Of a stretch of DNA of 21,607 bases, positions 1 through 7,439 are shown in pieces (position 1 is the first letter of the stretch; the number at the start of each line of letters is the position of its first letter). Source of the DNA: JAGORM01 sp050255815 (GTDB taxonomy: Bacteria > Patescibacteriota > Microgenomatia > Levybacterales > GWA1-39-11); assembly GCA_050255815.1 (NCBI GenBank), contig JBLMVJ010000010.1:1-21607 (forward strand). Direction: 5' to 3'. Under the pieces are notes generated by a model that worked only from the letters and a program-made list of their open reading frames with translations, was not told where the DNA came from and searched no databases. The position numbers were made by a program, and so were the translations under genes.

Positions 1-332
1 TGGCTATAGAAAAAAGCGGAAAATATAAAGGCCTATATCATGTTCTGCACGGCGTTATAGACCCCTTAAGTGGGATAGGACCTGATGATATTTATATTCC
101 GCAGCTAATATCCAGGCTTAAAAGTCTGGATACAGTGGAAGAAGTTATTTTTGCAACCAACCCCACTATGGAAGGGGAGGCAACTGCCATGTATATTAAA
201 AAGAATATGCAGGAGAGTAAGCTTTCTGTTAAAACATCACGGATTGGCCATGGACTCCCTATAGGAGCTGATATAGAATATGCTGATGAAACAACACTTG
301 ATAGGGCGTTGGAGGGACGGAGGGAATATTAA
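1..332 (+). CDS. recR: Recombination protein RecR, C-terminal part (5' end cut off)
   Basis: The reading frame is open from base 3 and gives about 109 residues of the RecR C-terminus. It has the Toprim-domain hallmarks: GLYHVLHG, then DPLSGIGPDD, then ATNPTMEGEATAMYI, then RIGHGLPIGADIEYAD, ending in ALEGRREY, which is where RecR normally ends. RecR works with RecO (and RecF) to load RecA on gapped DNA. The N-terminal helix-hairpin-helix and the four-Cys zinc finger lie outside the window. It is followed 26 bp later by purB on the same strand. Confidence 0.96.
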   Translation, partial: AIEKSGKYKGLYHVLHGVIDPLSGIGPDDIYIPQLISRLKSLDTVEEVIFATNPTMEGEATAMYIKKNMQESKLSVKTSRIGHGLPIGADIEYADETTLDRALEGRREY

Positions 333-358
333 CATACTATCAATAGTCAAATAATCAA

Positions 359-1765
359 ATGGGAAAACAGAATACAATAAATACATTGGAAGCAATTACC
401 ACTTTGGATGGCAGGTACCGGGAGAAGGTGGAGGAGTTATCTTCTTTTACTTCTGAAAAAGGCCTTATAGCTGCCCGTCTTGAAGTAGAGTTACAGTATC
501 TTCTTGCCCTGTCTGCTGCAGGGATTCTGAGAAAGCTTACCGCAGGTGAAAAGAAAGCTCTTACAGTCCTGAATAAAAATTTTTCCCTGGAAGACGCGCA
601 GCGGGTGAAAGAAATAGAAGAGACAACCCGGCATGACGTAAAAGCAATAGAGTATTTTATTAGAGAAAAACTTGACAACACAAGCCTTTCAGATATTTGT
701 GAAAAGACACACCTATTTTTAACCTCAGAAGACGTAAATAATTTGGCTCACCGGATTGTATTCTCCGGGGCAATTAGGGAATCTCTGCTGAAGAATCTTA
801 CCGGCATTGTCTCCGACCTTTTAGAGAAGGCAGAAATATATGCCGGCACTCCCATGCTTGCCAGGACCCACGGACAGAACGCAGTCCCCACTACGGTAGG
901 GAAAGAATTTGTTGTGTTTTCCCACCGGCTCAGTAAAGAGCTGGAGAAGCTAAAAAAGTTCCAGTTTTCAGGGAAACTGAATGGGGCAACCGGAAATTAT
1001 AACTCTTTCCATGCTGCTTATGGTGCAAAAAGTTATAAAGAGTGGAAAGCGTTTTCTGCCGCCTTTGTAGAAAGTTTTGGTTTTGTCCTCAACCCGGTAA
1101 CTACCCAGATTAATACTTATGAAGACATTATTGAGGCTTTGCAAATATTGCAGCGCATAAATGGTATCCTCATAGATTTTGCTTCTGATATGTGGCGGTA
1201 TATTTCTGACGGGTGGTTTAAGCAAAAAGCAGTGAAAACAGAGGTTGGTTCATCAACCATGCCGCAGAAAGTAAACCCCATTGATTTTGAAAACGGTGAG
1301 GGTAATTTATCCCTGGCAAATGATGTGATAAAAGGGCTCTGTGAACGTCTGCCGCACTCGCGCCTTCAGAGGGATTTGCGGGATAGTACCCAGATAAGGA
1401 ATATTGGAATGATAGTAGGATTTATAACACTGGGGGTTAAGAGTCTGCGTAAGGGAATGTCTAAAGTTATGGTGGATACAGACCAGATTTTAGAAGACTT
1501 GAATAAGGACTGGAGTATTCTTTCAGAGGGTGCCCAGGTTTATCTGCGCGCACATGAAGACATAGAAGACCCTTATTCACTCTTTAAATATATGATGAGA
1601 GGAGTTCAAATAGGACAGGAGGAATGGATTGACCTGGTCCAGAATTTGCCGGTATCACAAAAAGCAAAGGATGCATTTCTGGAGATGACGCCGGAAACGT
1701 ATACCGGGTTTGCAAAAGAAATTACCCTGGAAGCAGTAGAACAGATGAAGAGGAAGATTAAATAA
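359..1765 (+). CDS. purB: Adenylosuccinate lyase
   Basis: A 468-residue protein of the fumarase/aspartase superfamily, close in length and pattern to E. coli-type PurB. It cleaves adenylosuccinate to AMP plus fumarate and SAICAR to AICAR plus fumarate in purine synthesis. Visible hallmarks are TSEDVNN near residue 120, ARTHGQNAVPTTVGKE near 170, and the flexible signature loop GSSTMPQKVNPIDFENGEGN near 296, with the catalytic Ser pair present. The usual MPH/MPY position is Gln here. The start has no clear Shine-Dalgarno and I found no convincing promoter in the 26-bp gap after recR, so it may be co-transcribed with recR. The last 8 bases overlap the end of the convergent VanW-like gene. No other purine gene is in the window. 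Confidence 0.96.
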   Translation: MGKQNTINTLEAITTLDGRYREKVEELSSFTSEKGLIAARLEVELQYLLALSAAGILRKLTAGEKKALTVLNKNFSLEDAQRVKEIEETTRHDVKAIEYFIREKLDNTSLSDICEKTHLFLTSEDVNNLAHRIVFSGAIRESLLKNLTGIVSDLLEKAEIYAGTPMLARTHGQNAVPTTVGKEFVVFSHRLSKELEKLKKFQFSGKLNGATGNYNSFHAAYGAKSYKEWKAFSAAFVESFGFVLNPVTTQINTYEDIIEALQILQRINGILIDFASDMWRYISDGWFKQKAVKTEVGSSTMPQKVNPIDFENGEGNLSLANDVIKGLCERLPHSRLQRDLRDSTQIRNIGMIVGFITLGVKSLRKGMSKVMVDTDQILEDLNKDWSILSEGAQVYLRAHEDIEDPYSLFKYMMRGVQIGQEEWIDLVQNLPVSQKAKDAFLEMTPETYTGFAKEITLEAVEQMKRKIK

Positions 1766-2459
1766 TTTCCTGGTTTATTCTGGTAAGCCTTTCAATACCG
1801 TTATCCCGCAAAACCTTTACCCCTAATTCTTTGCCGTCAAAAGAGATTTGGAATTTCACGTCAGTATTTTCGTTGTTCTGAACATACAGGTTCTGGTGTG
1901 CGTTGGTATCATGCTCATTTGGTTGTGAGTAAATGGCAACACCGTATTCCCGGGGAATTTCCGGGATAGTTGCAAAATTATGGTTGGTAGGTGCAACGGC
2001 AGTAAGGTTAGCATCTTTTGCTGCCCAGTAAAATAATGATGCCAAATGACAGACGCCGTCACCAAAAAGGTATCCGTCAGATAAAAAGCCTTCCTGGGAA
2101 GCAAAATGCAGGTCCGTAGTGACTTTTACAGAAGAAGTAAATTCAGGTAAAGAGTCTTTTTGGAATGCATAAGTTTCCCCGGGCTTTAAGGTAAAAGAGT
2201 AGGAGAAAGGTTTGTTTACCGCTTGCCAGTCAATTTTTTGAGGATCTTTCACAACACCTCTTAAATAAGCAAGTGTCAGAAGGATATTTTCCTTCATAAC
2301 CTCATTCACAGAGGGTACGTTGTATCTTTTTTCCAAAGACATGCTGCGGGAAGAGATAACCTTTTCCTGGTCCATCTTTACAGGCACACCAAAAATAAGG
2401 GTATTCCCTAAAAATAAAAACCCGGTCAGGGTCATTAGTCTATTTTTTACAAATCTCAT
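1758..2459 (-). CDS. VanW-like family secreted protein
   Basis: A 233-residue protein from the ATG at 2459. It starts with a charged stretch and a hydrophobic segment (MRFVKNRLMTLTGFLFLGN), so it is probably exported or anchored. The C-terminal half resembles VanW-like domains: LKPGETYAF, then GYLFGDGVCHLASLFYWAA in place of the family's GGGICQVSSTLYNAA, then an NHN/REYGVAIY stretch and a final beta-rich part (NNENTDVKFQISFDG). The biochemical role of VanW is not known; the domain is common in envelope proteins and often fused to L,D-transpeptidases. An in-frame GTG at 2492 would add 11 residues, but those codons lie inside a palindromic repeat (2464-2498), so I prefer 2459. Neither start has a Shine-Dalgarno. 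A good promoter lies at 2558-2586. Divergent from an L,D-transpeptidase. Confidence 0.75.
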   Translation of the reverse strand: MRFVKNRLMTLTGFLFLGNTLIFGVPVKMDQEKVISSRSMSLEKRYNVPSVNEVMKENILLTLAYLRGVVKDPQKIDWQAVNKPFSYSFTLKPGETYAFQKDSLPEFTSSVKVTTDLHFASQEGFLSDGYLFGDGVCHLASLFYWAAKDANLTAVAPTNHNFATIPEIPREYGVAIYSQPNEHDTNAHQNLYVQNNENTDVKFQISFDGKELGVKVLRDNGIERLTRINQEII

Positions 2460-2463
2460 ACTC

Positions 2464-2498
2464 TTGAAGCCGTCCGATTTAAAATCAGACACCTTTAA
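2464..2498. repeat. 35-bp imperfect palindrome at the start of the VanW-like gene
   Basis: Two 17-base arms (2464-2480 and 2482-2498) are inverted copies around base 2481, matching at 13 of 17 positions; the inner core (GTCYGATTT with its complement) is nearly perfect. In minus-strand RNA two of the four mismatches become G-U pairs. The element covers the alternative GTG start, so it is either the leader hairpin of the VanW-like mRNA or a dispersed palindromic repeat. Confidence 0.7.
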
Positions 2499-2557
2499 CA
2501 GTATGATTTTTTACGCGTGGATTATGCGTGGGGCAGGAAGAGGTATTTAGGCCTATA

Positions 2558-2586
2558 ATAATAGCATAAAACAGTGAAAAAGTCAA
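2558..2586 (-). promoter_or_regulatory. Promoter of the VanW-like gene
   Basis: On the minus strand, TTGACT (2586-2581), 17 bp, then TATTAT (2563-2558), 5/6 matches to consensus in each box. Transcription should begin near 2550, giving a leader of about 60 to 90 nt, unlike most genes here. I see no gene in 2499-2725; the short minus-strand frame there covers this promoter and resembles nothing known. Confidence 0.6.
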
Positions 2587-2725
2587 GGTGTACAGCAGCA
2601 AAATGGGTGGTAAAAAATAGCCTGAAGGTATAGGATTATATGCAATTTGAGAGGTGTAGGGAAAAATTCTTACATTTCTTTTTTTTGCCCCAACCCTCCG
2701 CATCTAATTTTCCCCCAAGAGGCTA

Positions 2726-2754
2726 TTTACTTACGTCTGATCATCTTTTATCAT
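2726..2754 (+). promoter_or_regulatory. Promoter of the L,D-transpeptidase gene (leaderless type)
   Basis: TTTACT (2726-2731), 17 bp, TATCAT (2749-2754), then 7 bases to the ATG at 2762. The expected transcription start falls on or next to that ATG, which favours 2762 over the in-frame ATG at 2753 lying inside the -10. Confidence 0.5.
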
Positions 2755-2761
2755 GATATGT

Positions 2762-3511
2762 ATGGTAAAAAGACACCCCTCTAAAACTCCCCAAAAGCTT
2801 AAGAAATCCCGGAAAAGGTTCTTGAAGCGTTCTTTCGTATTTGTTTTTTTGGGCGCATCTCTGACAGTTTTATTAGGTTTTTTTAGCCTTATTTTTTTTG
2901 AAAACCAGCAGTTTTGTGCCAATTCCATTTCCTGCATAAAGGACCTTTCCGGTAAATTTGACCCCAGAGGTCTCACGGGAACTTTTGACGGGAAACGAGT
3001 CCATGTACCAGATTCAGTTCTTGCGGCAGCATACGTATCTCCCCAAAAGGTGGTTTTAGGTGAAAATACCGGGACAAAAGTGATAAAAGTGGACCTTGCG
3101 GCCCAACACCTTTATGCTTACCAGGGAGATACCCTGGTTATGGATTTTCCCGTTTCTACCGGCAAATGGAATAAAACGCCGGTTGGGACTTATCATATTT
3201 GGGTAAAACTGCGGTATACCCGGATGACGGGGGGTGAAGGAAGCACATATTATGACTTGCCTAATGTTCCGTACACCATGTTTTTTGCAAATGATGATGT
3301 GTCGCGTTCCCAGGGTTTCAGTATCCATGGTGCCTATTGGCATAATAATTTTGGCCATCCTATGAGCCATGGATGCGTAAACATGCGCATTTATGACGCC
3401 CAAAAGGTGTTTGAATGGGCTGACCCCCAGACAACCGGATGGAGTAACCAGACAACAACTGGTAACCCTGGAACAGAAGTGGACATTTATGGAACCACTC
3501 CGGCAAGATAG
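2762..3511 (+). CDS. Membrane-anchored L,D-transpeptidase (YkuD domain)
   Basis: A 249-residue protein. A Lys/Arg-rich cytoplasmic tail (about 22 residues) is followed by one membrane segment (SFVFVFLGASLTVLLGFFSL), a linker, and a YkuD catalytic domain that begins near KVIKVDLAAQHLYAYQGD. The active-site motif is clear: an upstream His in SIHGAYWHNNFG and the nucleophile in SHGCVNM, about residue 205. The family forms 3-3 cross-links between meso-diaminopimelate residues in peptidoglycan, or attaches proteins to it, outside the membrane. There is no PG-binding or VanW domain in the same chain, but a VanW-like gene is divergent next door. The ATG at 2762 is chosen because a -10 ends 7 bases before it; 2753 would add three residues. 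Complete. Confidence 0.93.
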   Translation: MVKRHPSKTPQKLKKSRKRFLKRSFVFVFLGASLTVLLGFFSLIFFENQQFCANSISCIKDLSGKFDPRGLTGTFDGKRVHVPDSVLAAAYVSPQKVVLGENTGTKVIKVDLAAQHLYAYQGDTLVMDFPVSTGKWNKTPVGTYHIWVKLRYTRMTGGEGSTYYDLPNVPYTMFFANDDVSRSQGFSIHGAYWHNNFGHPMSHGCVNMRIYDAQKVFEWADPQTTGWSNQTTTGNPGTEVDIYGTTPAR

Positions 3512-3561
3512 CTTGTCTTTTTAAACCCATTCCTTTCTGTATTGCTGAATTTTTTTAAATC

Positions 3562-4845
3562 ATGAAAAAGCTGCTTAAACAATATTTTCCCGCATTTAAA
3601 AGTAGAAATTACCGGCTGTATTTTATAGGCCAGTTTATTTCTCTTATTGGCACCTGGCTTCAAGTGGTTGCGGAAAGCTGGCTGGTACTCACACTTACTA
3701 ATTCTGCATTCCTGATAGGTTTAGTGGCTGCATGCGCTACACTTCCCACCCTGTTCTTATCCCTTTTTGGCGGTGTTATAGTGGACCGTTATAACAAGAA
3801 AAAGATTATCTATGTGACCCAATTTGCATCACTCATCCTGGCTTTTATTTATGGGTTATTAACCGTATTACACCTGATAACCATTTGGGAAATTATGGTT
3901 CTGGCATTTTTGCTGGGTATTGTGAACTCTCTGGATATTCCTGCCCGTCAGGCCTTTACGGTAGAAATGGTTGGGAAAGAGGACCTGGGTTCTGCAATCA
4001 CTATAAATTCCGCAACTTTTAATGGCGCACGGATTGTAGGGCCCAGCATTGCCGGCATTTTAATTGCGCTGGTAGGTTCCGGCGGAGCCTTTCTTATTAA
4101 TTCTGCAAGTTATCTGGCAGCTATAGCGGCTTTATATTTCATGCATATTGCGGTAAAGCCGCATGCGGGTGAGCATCCTCATCCCATCCAGGCTATAAAG
4201 GAAGGTGTTTCCTATTCATTTTCCCATCCGCATATCAGATCCCTTATCCTTTTAACCGGAATAGTGTCAATATTCGGCTGGTCATACGCTACCGTTATGC
4301 CGCTTATTGCAAAAAATTCATTCCATGTAGGGGCAGGAGGCTTAGGATATCTCTATTCAGTAGTGGGCCTAGGCGCTTTAGCATCAGTTTTCATGGTCCA
4401 ATTAATGCAGAACAAAATAGGGCACTTGGGCCTTATTGTAGGAGGAGTAGCTGTTTTTGCCCTTTCCCTCATAGGGTTTACCTTTGCAAATTCTTTTGTG
4501 ACCGCGACTCCATTCCTTTTTACAGCAGGCATAGGGCTTTTGACCAGCTTTTCAACTATAAATACCCAAATCCAGCATTCGGTAGAGGACAAATTCAGGG
4601 GAAGGGTCTTGAGTATCTATGTCCTGGCATTTTCAGGACTATTCCCTATAGGGAATTTTGAAATAGGATGGGTTTCAGAGCACATAGGTCCATTAAATGC
4701 CATACGGGTAGGTTCAGTTATTGTTCTTCTCTCAGTTATTATTTATTATCTTTCCAGGAATAAACGCAGAGAGCGTCTGGAAGAATACCATGTGCAGCGG
4801 GAGGAGCAGATTCCTCAGCCCATACTGGAGCAAGCAGAAGGGTAA
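3562..4845 (+). CDS. MFS transporter of the MFS_3/EntS-like exporter group
   Basis: A 427-residue polytopic protein with about 10 to 12 predicted membrane segments. The N-terminus (YRLYFIGQFISLIGTWLQVV) and the loop-2/3 motif GGVIVDRYNKKKI are typical of the MFS_3 drug/siderophore exporter group; the mid-protein stretch LDIPARQAFTVEMVG is also characteristic of it. The substrate cannot be read from sequence. The C-terminus is a charged cytoplasmic tail. It starts 50 bp after the L,D-transpeptidase with no strong promoter or Shine-Dalgarno in between, so read-through from that gene is likely. It ends convergently with dus across a 37-bp AT-rich repeat. Confidence 0.9.
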   Translation: MKKLLKQYFPAFKSRNYRLYFIGQFISLIGTWLQVVAESWLVLTLTNSAFLIGLVAACATLPTLFLSLFGGVIVDRYNKKKIIYVTQFASLILAFIYGLLTVLHLITIWEIMVLAFLLGIVNSLDIPARQAFTVEMVGKEDLGSAITINSATFNGARIVGPSIAGILIALVGSGGAFLINSASYLAAIAALYFMHIAVKPHAGEHPHPIQAIKEGVSYSFSHPHIRSLILLTGIVSIFGWSYATVMPLIAKNSFHVGAGGLGYLYSVVGLGALASVFMVQLMQNKIGHLGLIVGGVAVFALSLIGFTFANSFVTATPFLFTAGIGLLTSFSTINTQIQHSVEDKFRGRVLSIYVLAFSGLFPIGNFEIGWVSEHIGPLNAIRVGSVIVLLSVIIYYLSRNKRRERLEEYHVQREEQIPQPILEQAEG

Positions 4846-4876
4846 GAGGAAGGAAATTAGTAGAAATTACAATCAA

Positions 4877-4907
4877 TTTCAATTAATCTCTATTAGTTTC
4901 AATTAAT
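4877..4907. repeat. AT-rich direct repeat at the dus 3' end
   Basis: TTTCAATTAAT occurs at 4877-4887 and again at 4897-4907, a 20-bp period, with related AAATTA-type words upstream. The dus stop codon (4883-4885) lies inside the first copy, so the last residues of Dus are encoded by the repeat. Confidence 0.6.
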
Positions 4908-5875
4908 TTCTCCAGTACTTTGAGGGTATCTTCTGAGGTTTTGTATGGCATGAGAGATAATCTTAATTCAGCGGCGTTTTCAAAACCGTGGATATAAGCC
5001 TTATAGAATTTTTTCATAATCTCAAAGTTTTTTCCACCAGAGGCGGATCGGCCTTTGGCCGATGTTTTTCCCCAGGTTTTATCAAACAGCAGTATGTGCT
5101 CTTTTAGTAATTCCAGGCGTTTTTTTACCCCAATTTCTTTTTGCGAAGTTGAGAAAACCCCGGGATTCACCAGCATACCGCGTCCTATCATGATGCCGTC
5201 TACGCCGTATTTTTCATAAACCTGCCTGCCTTGTTTCCGGTCCTGAATATCCCCGTTAGCCACTACAATAGTTTCCGCAGAGATGTTGTTTTTCAGGTTT
5301 ACTACTTTCCCAAACTCTTCCCAGTGGGCAGGGACTTTTGACATTTCTTTTGCAGTCCGGGCATGAACGGTAAGCGCTGCAGGCTTTAGACCTAAGAGGA
5401 ACCCCATCCATTCCTCAGTCTGAATTTCCCTAAACCCTATCCGGGTTTTGATAGAGACAGGGAGGCCTTCAGCGGAGCTTACTGCTGCGTTAAAAATGTC
5501 TTTTGCCAGACTGGGGTTATTAATAAGGGCTGAGCCGCAGCCTTGTTTTATGACTTCCCGCACCGGACAGCCCATGTTGATATCTATGCCGTCATAGCCT
5601 GATTTCCTCAGTATTGATACTGCTTTTGATACGCTTTCCGGATTATTCCCCCAGATTTGTGCTATCAGTGGTCGTTCTGTTGGGGTAAAGTACAGGCGCT
5701 GGCGGATATATTCTTCAGAACCTTTGGTGATGCCGTCTACATGTGTAAATTCAGTAAAATAAAGGTCCGGTTTGCCTACTTTTCCAATAATTTGCCTGAA
5801 GACACTATCAGTTACGTCTTCCATAGGCGCCTGGACAAAAAAAGGCTTAGCCAACTTCTGCCAAATGTTAGTCAT
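4883..5875 (-). CDS. dus: tRNA-dihydrouridine synthase (Dus)
   Basis: A 330-residue FMN-dependent TIM-barrel enzyme that reduces specific uridines of tRNA to dihydrouridine. Visible family marks: QAPMEDVTDSVFR at the start, QIWGNNPE, the active-site IDINMGCPV with catalytic Cys103, SIKTRIGF, LTVHARTAKE, VVANGDI and GIMIGRGMLVNPGVF for flavin phosphate binding. Two oddities are seen. Residues about 271-281 (TSAKGRSASGG) are encoded exactly by a 33-bp double palindrome and look like an insertion between the barrel and the C-terminal helical domain. The last residues come from an AT-rich repeat. The start at 5875 is supported by a -10 box seven bases upstream. Which Dus subtype it is cannot be told from this alone. 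Confidence 0.95.
   Translation of the reverse strand: MTNIWQKLAKPFFVQAPMEDVTDSVFRQIIGKVGKPDLYFTEFTHVDGITKGSEEYIRQRLYFTPTERPLIAQIWGNNPESVSKAVSILRKSGYDGIDINMGCPVREVIKQGCGSALINNPSLAKDIFNAAVSSAEGLPVSIKTRIGFREIQTEEWMGFLLGLKPAALTVHARTAKEMSKVPAHWEEFGKVVNLKNNISAETIVVANGDIQDRKQGRQVYEKYGVDGIMIGRGMLVNPGVFSTSQKEIGVKKRLELLKEHILLFDKTWGKTSAKGRSASGGKNFEIMKKFYKAYIHGFENAAELRLSLMPYKTSEDTLKVLEKLIETNRD
5033..5065. repeat. 33-bp double palindrome inserted in frame in dus
   Basis: Two adjoining hairpins: TCCACC-AGA-GGCGGA (5033-5047, one mismatch) and ATCGGCC-TTT-GGCCGAT (5047-5063, perfect 7-bp arms). It is exactly 11 codons long, is GC-richer than its surroundings, and encodes a Ser/Gly/Ala/Lys stretch. I recall similar hairpins of the form TCCGCC-AGA-GGCGGA repeated in many Patescibacteria genomes, but could not check this. 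There is no second copy in the window. Confidence 0.7.
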
Positions 5876-5882
5876 GGGGTAT

Positions 5883-5888
5883 ATTTTA
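5883..5888 (-). promoter_or_regulatory. -10 box of dus (leaderless type)
   Basis: TAAAAT on the minus strand (5888-5883), followed by 7 bases and the ATG at 5875. No good -35 is seen at 17 bp. It overlaps the -35 proposed for the divergent receiver operon, so the two promoters would share DNA. Confidence 0.45.
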
Positions 5889-5913
5889 CCTTAATTAGCG
5901 TTTAGCGTATAGT
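5885..5913 (+). promoter_or_regulatory. Candidate promoter of the receiver/alkD/nadM operon
   Basis: TTTACC (5885-5890), 17 bp, TATAGT (5908-5913), giving a leader of about 42 nt that contains AGGAG at 5952-5956. Both boxes are imperfect and the -10 lies inside a 7-bp repeat, so this is tentative. Confidence 0.35.
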
Positions 5914-5937
5914 GTAGAGCGTTTAGTTGAGACTAGA
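5896..5937. repeat. Degenerate 7-bp tandem repeat between dus and the receiver operon
   Basis: Six consecutive 7-base units read TAGCGTT, TAGCGTA, TAGTGTA, GAGCGTT, TAGTTGA, GACTAGA. The first four or five are clearly related; the last is weak. The same TAGC-type heptamer appears in perfect form at 12584-12625. Confidence 0.6.
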
Positions 5938-5961
5938 TTTTTCTTGAGTACAGGAGTTATA

Positions 5962-6345
5962 ATGGTTGATATGGATGACAAGAAAGTGCTTCTTATAGTT
6001 GATGATGATAAGGAATTTACGGATAAGATGGCTGAAAAAGCGTTAAAGTTAGGTTTTGATGCAAAGGTAGCATCCTCCGGCAAAGAAGCACTGGATTATG
6101 TAGCTGCCAATAAGGTTGACTTTATTATCCTGGATTTTGTCATGCCGGAAATGGATGGTTCTACGTTCTACCACGTTCTTACCCATGACATGAGGAAAAA
6201 TATTCCTACCGTAGTCCTTACCACTTTATCCCGGATTGAAAATAGCGTAGAAGGATTGCAGGTTTTTGAAAAATCAGAAACAGACCTGGATGAATTCCTG
6301 CAGATGATTAAAAATAAATTTTCTCCTGCACCGACAACCAACTAA
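5962..6345 (+). CDS. Single-domain response regulator (receiver only), copy 1
   Basis: A 127-residue CheY-like receiver with no output domain. Acidic residues VDDD (14-16), the phosphoacceptor in DFIILDFVMPEMDG (Asp58), the Thr in VVLTT and a Lys in FEKSE are all present, so phosphorylation is plausible. It is clearly a paralogue of the next gene: the central block SGKEALDY through THDM is nearly identical in both. An upstream in-frame TTG (5944) exists, but AGGAG at 5952-5956 lies 5 bases before the ATG at 5962, which decides the start. The stop overlaps the next ATG as TAATG, implying coupled translation. No histidine kinase is in the window. Confidence 0.92.
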   Translation: MVDMDDKKVLLIVDDDKEFTDKMAEKALKLGFDAKVASSGKEALDYVAANKVDFIILDFVMPEMDGSTFYHVLTHDMRKNIPTVVLTTLSRIENSVEGLQVFEKSETDLDEFLQMIKNKFSPAPTTN

Positions 6346-6716
6346 TGGAAGAGACACAAAAGAAAAAAGTACTTCTTATAGATGATGACGCCCAGTTCAC
6401 GTCTGGTCTTCAGGAAAAGATTAGGAACGCTGGCATGGAAGTTTTTGCGGCAAAATCAGGAAAAGAAGCCTTAGATTATCTGGTTGAGCATGAAGTAGAT
6501 TTTATTATTCTGGATTTTATTATGCCGGAAATGGATGGATACACCTTCCATCATATTTTGACTCATGACATGAAAAAGGATATTCCTACTATTATCCTTA
6601 CCAACCTGGAAGGCAGCGAAGATAGCGAACAAAAGCTGGAAGTGTTCACAAAGGCTGGTACAGACCTTGATGCACTCATAGGTAAAATCAAAGACCGGCT
6701 TGATGGTGTTTCCTAA
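6345..6716 (+). CDS. Single-domain response regulator (receiver only), copy 2
   Basis: A 123-residue receiver with LIDDDA (12-15), phosphoacceptor Asp57 in DFIILDFIMPEMDG, the Thr in IILTN and a Lys in FTKAGTDL. Most of the receiver matches copy 1, with divergence at the N-terminus and the last helix, as expected of a tandem duplication followed by specialisation. Having no DNA-binding or enzymatic output, it probably acts by protein contact or as a phosphate shuttle or sink; the partner is unknown. It starts on the last base of copy 1 and ends three bases before the next gene. Confidence 0.92.
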   Translation: MEETQKKKVLLIDDDAQFTSGLQEKIRNAGMEVFAAKSGKEALDYLVEHEVDFIILDFIMPEMDGYTFHHILTHDMKKDIPTIILTNLEGSEDSEQKLEVFTKAGTDLDALIGKIKDRLDGVS

Positions 6717-6719
6717 ACC

Positions 6720-7439
6720 ATGCTGCAACAACTCCGTTCAGAACTGCTTTCCCTCTCAAATCCTAAAAAAGCAAAGCTCCTATCGGGATTTTTTAAGACC
6801 GGCAAGGGAGAATACGGTGAAGGGGATCTCTTTTTAGGGATTATGGTGCCTCAATCCAGGGTGTTGGCAAAGAAATATGAAAAATTACCACTTGAAGAGG
6901 TTGAAAAACTGATGGAGTCACCGTACCATGAAGAACGCTTAGTGGCGTTATTTATTCTGGTAAAACAGTATGAACAGAGTTCTCACCTTGCAGACTCTGA
7001 GAATATTAAAAAGCTGTATAAATTTTACCTGGCACATACAAAAGCTATTAATAATTGGGACCTGGTGGACTTGACTGCGCCAAGGATAGTTGGGGATTAT
7101 CTGCTGGACAAGGACAGAAAGGATCTCTTGAGGATGGTACGTTCAAAAAATCTGTGGGAGCGGCGGATTGCAGTCCTGGCAACATTCCAGTTTATAGCAA
7201 AAAAGAAAGAGTATGGGGAAAGTTTCCGGATTGCAGAGATATTGCTTCCGGACCGTCATGATTTAATCCAAAAAGCAGTAGGTTGGATGCTGCGGGAAAT
7301 TGGAAAGCGGATTTCAGAAAAAATTGAGCGGGAGTTTTTAGATAGATATTATAAAGAAATGGGTAGAACCTGTCTGCGGTATGCAATAGAGCGGTTTGAT
7401 CCGGGTTTGCGCCATAAATACCTGAAAGGAGAAATATGA
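6720..7439 (+). CDS. alkD: DNA alkylation repair protein, AlkD-type glycosylase
   Basis: A 239-residue all-helical HEAT-like repeat protein of the AlkC/AlkD family. These glycosylases remove positively charged alkylated bases such as 3-methyladenine and 7-methylguanine without flipping the base out. The catalytic residues known from Bacillus cereus AlkD are in place: NNWDLVD (Trp113 and Asp117, matching Trp109 and Asp113) and KAVGWMLRE (Trp189, matching Trp187). The full family length is present, ending with RYAIERFDPGLRHKYL. It is the third gene of the operon; its TGA stop overlaps the nadM ATG by 4 bases (ATGA). Confidence 0.93.
   Translation: MLQQLRSELLSLSNPKKAKLLSGFFKTGKGEYGEGDLFLGIMVPQSRVLAKKYEKLPLEEVEKLMESPYHEERLVALFILVKQYEQSSHLADSENIKKLYKFYLAHTKAINNWDLVDLTAPRIVGDYLLDKDRKDLLRMVRSKNLWERRIAVLATFQFIAKKKEYGESFRIAEILLPDRHDLIQKAVGWMLREIGKRISEKIEREFLDRYYKEMGRTCLRYAIERFDPGLRHKYLKGEI

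Noticed and set aside
2485..2703. Minus-strand 72-codon open frame upstream of the VanW-like gene
   Set aside because: Its composition resembles no known protein, it contains the promoter at 2558-2586, and it has no Shine-Dalgarno or promoter of its own.
2499..2725. tRNA or other structural RNA in the larger gaps (2499-2725, 18604-18770, 20463-20665)
   Set aside because: No cloverleaf pattern, no GGTTCGAATCC-like arm and no CCA end were found on either strand.
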